Shown: positions 57,648 through 64,000 of the stretch, piece by piece | Numbering within the stretch: the first letter of the stretch is position 1 | How the letters are laid out: each line of letters begins with the position of its first letter | Assembly (NCBI RefSeq): GCF_026340095.1 | Contig: NZ_JAPEPO010000001.1 | Coordinates: forward strand, 3,068,501-3,132,500 | Length of the DNA stretch: 64,000 nt | DNA from: Streptomyces sp. NBC_01446 | GTDB taxonomy: Bacteria; Actinomycetota; Actinomycetes; Streptomycetales; Streptomycetaceae | Reading direction: 5' to 3' | Made by a program: the position numbers and the translations under genes | Notes under the pieces: generated by a model | Told to the model about the DNA's origin: nothing | Database searches by the model: none | The model's input: the letters and a program-made list of their open reading frames with translations, nothing else

Positions 57648-58700
57648 TCAGATTGTCGCCGTGTCGATCACGAAGCGGTACCGCACGTCGCTCGCGAGCA
57701 CGCGCTCGTACGCCTCGTTGATCTGGCTCGCCTCGATCAACTCGATCTCGGCGCCGAGGCCGTGCTCGGCGCAGAAGTCGAGCATCTCCTGGGTCTCCTG
57801 GATGCCGCCGATGCCGGAGCCGGAGAGGGACTTACGGCCCGCGATCACGGAGAACAGGTTGAGGGAGATGGGCTCCTCGGGGGCGCCCACGTTCACCAGG
57901 GCGCCGTCCGTCTTCAGGAGCGAGAGGAACGCGCCGAAGTCGAGCGGGGCCGAGACCGTCGACAGGATGATGTCGAAGGTGCCGGCCAGCTCCTCGAAGG
58001 TCTTCGGGTCGCTGGTCGTGTAGTAGTGGTCGGCGCCCAGCTTGAGGCCGTCCTCCCGCTTGCGCAGGGACTGCGACAGGACGGTCACCTCGGCGCCGAG
58101 CGCGTGCGCGATCTTGACGCCCATGTGGCCGAGGCCGCCCATGCCGAGGACGGCGACCTTCTTGCCGGGGCCCGCGTTCCAGTGCTTGAGCGGGGAGTAC
58201 GTGGTGATGCCCGCGCACAGCAGCGGCGCGGCCTCGTCGAGGGCCAGGCCCTCGGGGATGCCGACGGTGTAGTTCTCGTCGACGACGATGTGGGTGGAGT
58301 AGCCGCCGTAGGTGGGCTCGCCGTTCTTGTCGAGGGCGTTGTACGTGCCGACGTTGCCCTTGGCGCAGTACTGCTCCAGGCCCGCCTTGCAGTTGTCGCA
58401 CTCGCGGCAGGAGTCGACCATGCAGCCGACGCCGGCACGGTCGCCGACGGCGAACTTGGTGACGCCGGGGCCCACCTCGGTGACGATGCCGGCGATCTCG
58501 TGGCCGGGGACCATCGGGAAGATGCCCTCGCCCCAGCCGTCGCGGGCCTGGTGGATGTCGGAGTGGCAGATGCCGGCGAACTTGATGTCGATCAGGACGT
58601 CGAACTCGCCCACCGGGCGGCGCGGAATGGTGGTGCGCTCCAGCGGAGCCTTTGCGGAGGGTGCGGCGTAGGCGCTGACGGTGGTGATCTGTGCGGTCAT
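57648..58700 (-). CDS. Zinc-dependent NADP alcohol dehydrogenase (cinnamyl-type, YahK-like)
   Basis: 350 aa from ATG 58700. Catalytic zinc ligands Cys45 ([11 protein letters not shown]) and His67-Glu68 ([10 protein letters not shown]); structural zinc Cys98, Cys101, Cys104 and Cys112 in [15 protein letters not shown]. Rossmann [17 protein letters not shown] with SQSLRK afterwards, typical of NADP preference. Broad aldehyde reductase. The divergent XRE/MmyB-like gene (58837) is the probable regulator. Confidence 0.94.
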   Translation of the reverse strand: MTAQITTVSAYAAPSAKAPLERTTIPRRPVGEFDVLIDIKFAGICHSDIHQARDGWGEGIFPMVPGHEIAGIVTEVGPGVTKFAVGDRAGVGCMVDSCRECDNCKAGLEQYCAKGNVGTYNALDKNGEPTYGGYSTHIVVDENYTVGIPEGLALDEAAPLLCAGITTYSPLKHWNAGPGKKVAVLGMGGLGHMGVKIAHALGAEVTVLSQSLRKREDGLKLGADHYYTTSDPKTFEELAGTFDIILSTVSAPLDFGAFLSLLKTDGALVNVGAPEEPISLNLFSVIAGRKSLSGSGIGGIQETQEMLDFCAEHGLGAEIELIEASQINEAYERVLASDVRYRFVIDTATI

Positions 58701-58836
58701 GCGTACAGCCTGCCCCAGCCGGAGGCATCCCCCGGGCTCAGGGCCTTGCCCCGCTTTGCGTACGCCCACTGGTCCTACTACTGGCGGGGTCAGGAACACC
58801 TTCGTACGACTGTGGCGGCCCGGCGATACTGGAGGC

Positions 58837-59769
58837 ATGGACGATGACGGGACCCGCGCCGCCCCGGCGGCCGGCGAGCCGCTGGACCGGCGTGCCGAGC
58901 TGAGCGAGTTCCTGCGCACCCGGCGGGCCCGGCTGAAGCCGCAGGACGTGGGGCTGCCGGACTTCGGCAGGCACCGGCGCGTGCCGGGCCTGCGCCGCGA
59001 GGAGCTGGCGCAGCTGGCCGGCGTGTCGGTGGCGTACTACACGCGCCTGGAGCAGGGGAACGGGCGGAACGTGTCGGCGGAGGTGCTCGACGCGATCGCG
59101 CGCGCCCTGCGCCTCACGGACGCGGAGCACGCGCATCTGACGCATCTCGCGAAGCCGAAGCAGCACAAGAAGAAGCGGGCCTCGCGGGAGCAGCAGCAGG
59201 TGCGCGGGGCGCTGCGGCATCTGCTCGACAGCCTGGAGGGCGTGCCCGCGTACGTGTCCGGCCGGCGCTCCGAGGTGCTCGCCTGGAACCGGATGGCCGC
59301 TGCGGTCTTCGGCGACTGGAGCGAGCTGCCGCCGCGGGAGCGGAACTGGGCGCGGATGGTGTTCCTCGCCCCGGCCTACCGCGACCTGTTCGTGGAGTGG
59401 GATGCGAAGGCGTCCGACATGGTCAGCTATCTGCGGCTGTACGCGGGCTGCCACCCGGACGACCCGGAGCTGTCGGCGCTGGTCGGTGAACTCTCCGTCA
59501 AGAGCGAGGAGTTCAGGCGGCTGTGGGCGACGCACGACGTCAAGGAGAAGGGCCACGGCGTGAAGCGGCTGCGGCATCCGCTGGTGGGTGAGCTGAGCCT
59601 GAGTTACGAGACCATGACCCTGCCCGACGACGAGGAGCAGCATCTCGTGGTCTACCACGCGGAGCCGGGCTCCCCGTCGGCCGAGGCCCTGCGCCTCCTC
59701 GCGAGCTGGGGCACGGACGCGGTCCGGGCGGGCCTGGGCGAGAACCTCCGGGCCCACCCGGACCGGTGA
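58837..59769 (+). CDS. XRE regulator with MmyB-like ligand domain
   Basis: 310 aa, ATG 58837. The N-terminal HTH contains [40 protein letters not shown] and [20 protein letters not shown]. From about residue 120 the MmyB-like domain follows: [74 protein letters not shown]. Proteins of this type often repress a divergent oxidoreductase. GGAGG lies only one base from the ATG, so a slightly later or leaderless start is possible. Confidence 0.92.
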   Translation: MDDDGTRAAPAAGEPLDRRAELSEFLRTRRARLKPQDVGLPDFGRHRRVPGLRREELAQLAGVSVAYYTRLEQGNGRNVSAEVLDAIARALRLTDAEHAHLTHLAKPKQHKKKRASREQQQVRGALRHLLDSLEGVPAYVSGRRSEVLAWNRMAAAVFGDWSELPPRERNWARMVFLAPAYRDLFVEWDAKASDMVSYLRLYAGCHPDDPELSALVGELSVKSEEFRRLWATHDVKEKGHGVKRLRHPLVGELSLSYETMTLPDDEEQHLVVYHAEPGSPSAEALRLLASWGTDAVRAGLGENLRAHPDR

Positions 59770-59867
59770 CGACAGGCTCACCCGGATCCGTGACGACAGC
59801 CCCCGGACCGTGACGACAGCCCCACCCGACCGGTGGCGGAAGGCACACCCGACCGGTGGCGAAAGGG
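59755..59867. repeat. Post-stop tandem repeat (about 23-24 bp units)
   Basis: CACCCGGACCGGTGACGACAG, which contains the gene's last codons and TGA, is repeated as CACCCGGATCCGTGACGACAG, a shorter CCGGACCGTGACGACAG, and two CACCCGACCGGTGGCG copies. The first three copies keep TGA; the last two read TGG. Confidence 0.85.
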
Positions 59868-59871
59868 CGCT

Positions 59872-60642
59872 CTACGGCTGGTAGGGCGGCGCCGCCCCCC
59901 AGTTCCAGAGCGGTACGGGCTGTTCGGCGGGCCGGGCCGCGTCGGGGCCCGAGAAGTAGACGGCGAGCCGGGTGCCCCACTCGATGTAGGCGCTGAACGC
60001 CGAGCGGAACTCGGCGTCGGCAGGGAGGCCCGCCTCGTCCGCCGCGTCGTGCATCAGATTGACCCAGCGGCGGCGCTGCGGCTCCGTGATGTGCTTGCCG
60101 ACGTGCTTGGCGACCATGTGGCTGTGGCCGCCCTGCTGTTCGGAGTAGGCGGCGGGGCCGCCGAAGACCTCGCCGATCCACAGGGCGACGTGCCCGGCGT
60201 GCTCGGGCGGGAGGTCGGCGAACAGGGGGCCGAGGAGATCGTCCTTGAGAACCTTGTCGTAGAAGACGTCGGTGAGCCGTGCGAAGGCGTCGGCGCCGCC
60301 TGCCCAGTCGTACAGGCTCGGCACGGACGCGCCGGTGCCGCGTACCGATGTGGGCTTGTAGTGGCGCATCTCGTCGATGTTCCCGACGTACGGCCTGATC
60401 TCGGCGAGGAAGTCCTGGAAGAGGTCGGACTTGCGGAAGCCCTCGATGTGGTCCTCGGTCGAGGTCCAGGTGATGCGCAGGATGAAGTGCTCGAAGTCCT
60501 CCTCGCAGCGAGCCAGTTCGTAGTCGACGCACTGGGGCGCCGCGGCGAGCCGGGCGGCGGCGCGCGTGTAGGCCGCGAGGAACTCGGCGGACCGGTCCCC
60601 GGGGATCCGATAACGGATGTACTCGACTGTCTGCGTGGTCAT
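59872..60642 (-). CDS. Antibiotic biosynthesis monooxygenase domain fused to group II truncated haemoglobin
   Basis: 256 aa from ATG 60642. Residues 1-95 are an ABM ferredoxin-like domain (YIRYRIPGDRSAEFLAAYTR, FEHFILRITWTSTEDHIEGF). Residues about 105-235 are a truncated haemoglobin: SLYDWAGGADAFARLTDVFY, LFADLPPEHAGHVALWIGEV, GGHSHMVAKHVGKHITEPQR and RRWVNLM with the group II Trp. A chimera of this kind has been reported from Streptomyces avermitilis. Expected to be a haem protein dealing with oxygen or peroxide; quinone-type substrate unproven. Confidence 0.92.
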   Translation of the reverse strand: MTTQTVEYIRYRIPGDRSAEFLAAYTRAAARLAAAPQCVDYELARCEEDFEHFILRITWTSTEDHIEGFRKSDLFQDFLAEIRPYVGNIDEMRHYKPTSVRGTGASVPSLYDWAGGADAFARLTDVFYDKVLKDDLLGPLFADLPPEHAGHVALWIGEVFGGPAAYSEQQGGHSHMVAKHVGKHITEPQRRRWVNLMHDAADEAGLPADAEFRSAFSAYIEWGTRLAVYFSGPDAARPAEQPVPLWNWGAAPPYQP

Positions 60643-60777
60643 GACCTCAGCAAAACACGGGTGGCCCGCCCCGGCCATGAGGTCGGGACGGGCCAGCCGG
60701 GCTGTCAGCGCTGGGCGTAACGGGCCATGCCCGTCACTACGCCGGCGGGCGTAGCGCGCCTACGCCACGCGTCGCGG

Positions 60778-63700
60778 CTACTTGCCGTAGTACGCGTTGT
60801 AGACCGAGATCGTCGACTTGTTGCCCTTCTTGTCGGCGATCTTGGCGTGGAAGGAGACGGCCTTGCCCTTGGCCGGGTTCTTCACCGTGACCTTGCCGTT
60901 CTTGACGTCCAGCTTCTTCCACGTCTGGCCGTAGTCGTAGGAGACGTACACGGCCAGCGACTTGAGGTTGCTGCCCGCGGCCGCGCCCTGGACGGTGACC
61001 GGGACCGACTGGGTCTTGCCGGCGGGGGCGGTGCTGTCGAGGCCGACGGCCGCGTTGAAGCGCGCCGTGGACAGCGGCAGCCTGGCCGCCTCGGCCGACG
61101 AGGCCGGCTTCTTCGAGCGGAACGTCCAGCTGGCGTCGACGCGGGTGGAGGCCGCGGCGATCTTGACGCTGCGCTTGATGGACGTCGACAGCCTGTACTC
61201 GGCGTCGCCGGAGGTGACCTTGAAGGGCTTCTCGCCGACCAGCGGGTCGTCGTTCTCGCCGACCTTGGTGCTGCCCTTGTAGAGGGTGGTCTTCACCGAG
61301 AGGTACTGCGAGTAGCCGGCGTGGGTCTTGCCGTCGGCGTACATCGGCAGGTTGCCGTAGATCTCGTTGCCGTCGCGGTAGACGCCGTAGTCACCGCCGA
61401 TACGGGGGCCGAAGACGCCCGTATTGAACGTCTTCTCGTACGCCTTGCCGCCCTGGAACGACTGGGGTGTGCCCAGCGTGTAGGAGGTCTCCTCCGTCGG
61501 GAAGCCGTCGCTGTCCTCGGGGCCGTTCTGCGAGAAGTCCAGGCCCCACTTCGCCTTGTCGGTGGTGGACAGGTGCAGGGTGCGGGTGCCGGGGAGCTTC
61601 TGGTCGACGGCGACGGACCAGCCGCCGGAGCTCACGGGCAGCATGCCGATCGCGCCGACCGAGCCGGTCTTGTCCTTGGCCGCACCGCCGAGGCCGACCT
61701 TGACCGTGGCCAGGTCGCTCGCCTTGTAGTGCTTGGTGTAGCCGGTGGCGAGCTTCTTGACGGCGCCGCCGGCGACGGTGTCGTACTCGGTGTCGGTGCC
61801 CTTCGCCCACACACCGGTCCACTGCTGCTGGAGCTTGACGCCGGTCGGCTCCGGGCCGAGTCCGGCGGTGCGGAAGTTGGTGTACGAGTCCAGGATCCAG
61901 CCGTAACCGGACGAGGAGTCGGCGGTGTCGAGCGTGAACTCGGGCACGGCCAGGATGCTCTTGGCGGCGGCGTCCGGGACGGTGACGTCGACGGGCTTGG
62001 TGGTGCGGGCGTCGAGGGTGACCGTCGTGTTCCTGGTGACGTCCAGCTTCGGCTGCACCAGCCAGTCGGCGCCCTTGGAGAAGTCCTCGGGGTCGGCCGC
62101 CAGGTACTCGTTCAGGATGTAACTGCCCTTGGGGACACGGACCTTGACGGTGCCCGAGTTCGGGTCGTAGGCGTCGAAGTACGCGTCGGTGCCGATGCCG
62201 GCCAGGGAGGTCTCGTAGCCCTGGGCGTCCTTGCCGTCGCGCCCGATGTGCTTGAGCGTCACGTCGTACGACTCGACCTCGCGCTGCACGGCGGCCGCGG
62301 TGCGCACGGACTGGCCGCCGCCCGTCGCCACGACGTACGCGGAGTACGCGCCGTCGACCGTGCCGCCGAGCTTCGTGTTCGCGGTCAGGTCCACGGAGGC
62401 GGTGCCGCCCGCGGGGACGGTCACCTTCGTCGCACCGAGCTTGAAGAAGCCGGCCGGGGCGGCCTGGCCCTTCGGGTTGGTGCCGGTGGCCGTCAGGTCG
62501 AGGGTGACGTCCTTGTCACCGGTGTTCCTGTACGTCACCTTCTTGGTGATCGCGGCATCGTCGGTGTGCGGCCACTGCGCGACGCCGAAGCTCACCGAGA
62601 CGGGCTCGGCGAACACGGTCTGCTCGATGGCCTTGTCGACCTGGATGCGGCCCGAACCCTGCTCGAACGGCGTGTACGCGCCGCCCTTGGTGGAGCCGGT
62701 GAGGGCGCCCTTGAGCTCGGTGGACTTCCAGTCCGGGTGCTCCTGCTTGAGGATCGCCGCGGCGCCCGCTACGTGCGGGGTCGCCATCGACGTACCGGAG
62801 ATCGTGAGGTAGCCGGCGGGGTTCTCGCCGACCTCCTTGTCGATGACGCTGCCCGGTGCGGCCGCGGCCGTGATGTCGACGCCGGGGGCGGTGACGTCCG
62901 GTTTGACGGCGCCGTCGCCGATGCGCGGGCCGCGGCTGGAGAAGTCGGCCAGCTTGTCGTGGTCGTCGACCGCGCCGACGGTCAGGGCGGCGTCCGCGCT
63001 GCCCGGGGAGCCGATGGTCGAGTCACCGAACTCGCCTTCGTTGCCCGCGGCGATGGCGAACAGGATGCCCTTCTCGGCGGACAGCTTGTTGACCTCGGCC
63101 TCGAGCGGGTCGATCTCGGGGGTGTCGCCGCCGCCGAGGCTGAGGTTGACGACGTCGGCGCCCTGGTCGGCCGCCCACTCCATGCCGGCGAGGATGCCGG
63201 AGTCGTCGCCGTAGCCGTCGTCGCTGAGGACCTTGCCGTTGAGCAGCTTGGCTCCCGGGGCTACGCCCTTGAACTTGCCGCCCGACTTGGCGCCCGTACC
63301 GGCGGCGATCGACGCGACGTGCGTGCCGTGGCCGAAACGGTCCACCGCGTCGGCGGAGGTGGAGAAGTTCTTCTCGCCGACGACCTGGCCCTTGAGGTCG
63401 GGGTGGGTCGCGTCGACGCCGGTGTCCAGGACGGCGATCTTGACGCCCTTGCCGTCGTAGCCGGCCGCCCACGCCTTGGGGGCGCCGATCTGCGGGACCG
63501 ACTTGTCGAGGCTTGCCTTGCGCACGCCGTCGAGCCAGATGCGGCTGATGCCGGAGGCGGCAGAGCCCTGGGAGGTCGTGACGGCGTCCCAGAGGCGGGT
63601 GGCGTCCTGCTTGGGCGTCGTGACGGCGTCCGCGTTCAGGGACTTGAGGGTCCTGCGGACCGTCGTGTCACCCGCGTCGCGCACGTCGGCGCGGGCGGCG

Positions 63701-64000
63701 GTCGCGGCGCCCCGGTAGCCGACGATCACCTTGAGGCCGTGCTTCTGGGCCTTGCGGTTGGCCGACTTGGAGAGCTCGGTGACGTCGAAGAGCCGCTGGT
63801 CGAGCTTGCCGCTCGCGACCAGGCGCTGCGCGTCGGCCGGCACCACGAGGGTGTGGCCGCCGACGGTGCGCGTCTGCGCGGGGATGTGCTCACGGCCCTT
63901 GGCGTGCTGGTAGCCGACCGGCTTCCCCTTCGCGTCGAGGGTGACGCGGTCGCCGGTGATGAGCGTGACGTGCTGCTTGGGCGCGGCCTTCGCGGCCTCG
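60778..64000 (-). CDS. Secreted subtilisin-like (S8) peptidase, 5' end outside window
   Basis: At least 1074 codons; the frame stays open to the right edge (EAAKAAPKQHVTLITGDRVT), so the start and signal peptide lie beyond. A propeptide precedes the S8 domain: Asp in KIAVLDTGVDATHPDL, His in GHGTHVASIAAG, the oxyanion Asn in IAAGNEGEFGDS and Ser in GTSMATPHVAGAAAIL. After the catalytic domain come beta-rich Ig-like modules of about 550 residues; the C-terminal one ends YDYGQTWKKLDVKNG and VSVYNAYYGK-like sequence. No anchor is seen, so probably an extracellular protease. Confidence 0.95.
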   Translation of the reverse strand, partial: EAAKAAPKQHVTLITGDRVTLDAKGKPVGYQHAKGREHIPAQTRTVGGHTLVVPADAQRLVASGKLDQRLFDVTELSKSANRKAQKHGLKVIVGYRGAATAARADVRDAGDTTVRRTLKSLNADAVTTPKQDATRLWDAVTTSQGSAASGISRIWLDGVRKASLDKSVPQIGAPKAWAAGYDGKGVKIAVLDTGVDATHPDLKGQVVGEKNFSTSADAVDRFGHGTHVASIAAGTGAKSGGKFKGVAPGAKLLNGKVLSDDGYGDDSGILAGMEWAADQGADVVNLSLGGGDTPEIDPLEAEVNKLSAEKGILFAIAAGNEGEFGDSTIGSPGSADAALTVGAVDDHDKLADFSSRGPRIGDGAVKPDVTAPGVDITAAAAPGSVIDKEVGENPAGYLTISGTSMATPHVAGAAAILKQEHPDWKSTELKGALTGSTKGGAYTPFEQGSGRIQVDKAIEQTVFAEPVSVSFGVAQWPHTDDAAITKKVTYRNTGDKDVTLDLTATGTNPKGQAAPAGFFKLGATKVTVPAGGTASVDLTANTKLGGTVDGAYSAYVVATGGGQSVRTAAAVQREVESYDVTLKHIGRDGKDAQGYETSLAGIGTDAYFDAYDPNSGTVKVRVPKGSYILNEYLAADPEDFSKGADWLVQPKLDVTRNTTVTLDARTTKPVDVTVPDAAAKSILAVPEFTLDTADSSSGYGWILDSYTNFRTAGLGPEPTGVKLQQQWTGVWAKGTDTEYDTVAGGAVKKLATGYTKHYKASDLATVKVGLGGAAKDKTGSVGAIGMLPVSSGGWSVAVDQKLPGTRTLHLSTTDKAKWGLDFSQNGPEDSDGFPTEETSYTLGTPQSFQGGKAYEKTFNTGVFGPRIGGDYGVYRDGNEIYGNLPMYADGKTHAGYSQYLSVKTTLYKGSTKVGENDDPLVGEKPFKVTSGDAEYRLSTSIKRSVKIAAASTRVDASWTFRSKKPASSAEAARLPLSTARFNAAVGLDSTAPAGKTQSVPVTVQGAAAGSNLKSLAVYVSYDYGQTWKKLDVKNGKVTVKNPAKGKAVSFHAKIADKKGNKSTISVYNAYYGK

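Overview
The window is high-GC actinobacterial chromosome, almost certainly Streptomyces: GC-rich third codon positions throughout, GTG starts and four-base ATGA/GTGA overlaps, mycothiol enzyme Mca, a DasR-type operator in front of a chitinase, a whiJ-like regulator set (ATP-binding protein, XRE/DUF5753 regulator, small acidic partner) and IS110 family DNA. The stretch from pckG to metB (pckG, hemolysin III, DUF255, TPR/NTPase, mca, DUF4307, greA, ABC pair, ilvA, MarR, metB) looks like conserved Streptomyces core; the parts around it are more variable. No rRNA, tRNA or CRISPR was recognised.

Layout. 1-7.1 kb: leftward Tad/Flp pilus secretion operon (cpaB, a TadZ-TadE fusion, tadE, tadA, tadB, tadC cut by the window edge) with a zinc-ribbon protein upstream. 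7.2-9.7 kb: secreted GH18 chitinase under a dre site, a small secreted protein, a VOC protein. 9.7-11.8 kb: whiJ-like regulatory set with a tandemly duplicated 63-aa gene. 11.8-15.4 kb: membrane proteins, an Nramp relative lacking the usual metal motif, and an internally deleted MFS gene. 15.5-22.6 kb: GntP permease, RidA, IclR regulator, KDG-type sugar kinase, PLP D-amino-acid dehydratase and N-acyl-D-amino-acid deacylase; read together they form a candidate pathway for an (N-acetylated) 2-amino sugar acid such as D-glucosaminate, feeding 2-keto-3-deoxygluconate to the kinase. 22.6-28.6 kb: large secreted beta-propeller protein, polysaccharide deacetylase fragment, anchored Pro/Thr-rich protein, aminotransferase, small gene behind a Fur/PerR-like box. 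28.7-32.9 kb: an island with a GT2-TPR glycosyltransferase, a membrane GT39-type glycosyltransferase and, divergently, a secreted collagen-like protein with about 43 Gly-X-Thr triplets, a plausible glycosylated surface filament system. 33.1-52.5 kb: the core block, with MFS and TnpB relics, a 1067-aa NTPase-TPR protein and an orphan sigma-like gene with a tiny membrane partner. 52.6-60.7 kb: small membrane proteins, an IS110 element whose transposase carries a C-terminal HTH, a ClgR/PopR-like regulator ending in LAA, an alcohol dehydrogenase with divergent XRE regulator, and a truncated haemoglobin-monooxygenase chimera. 60.8-64 kb: a large subtilisin-like secreted protease, cut at its 5' end by the window.

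A genome-style peculiarity recurs: short tandem repeats lie directly downstream of several stop codons, in three cases repeating the stop codon itself.
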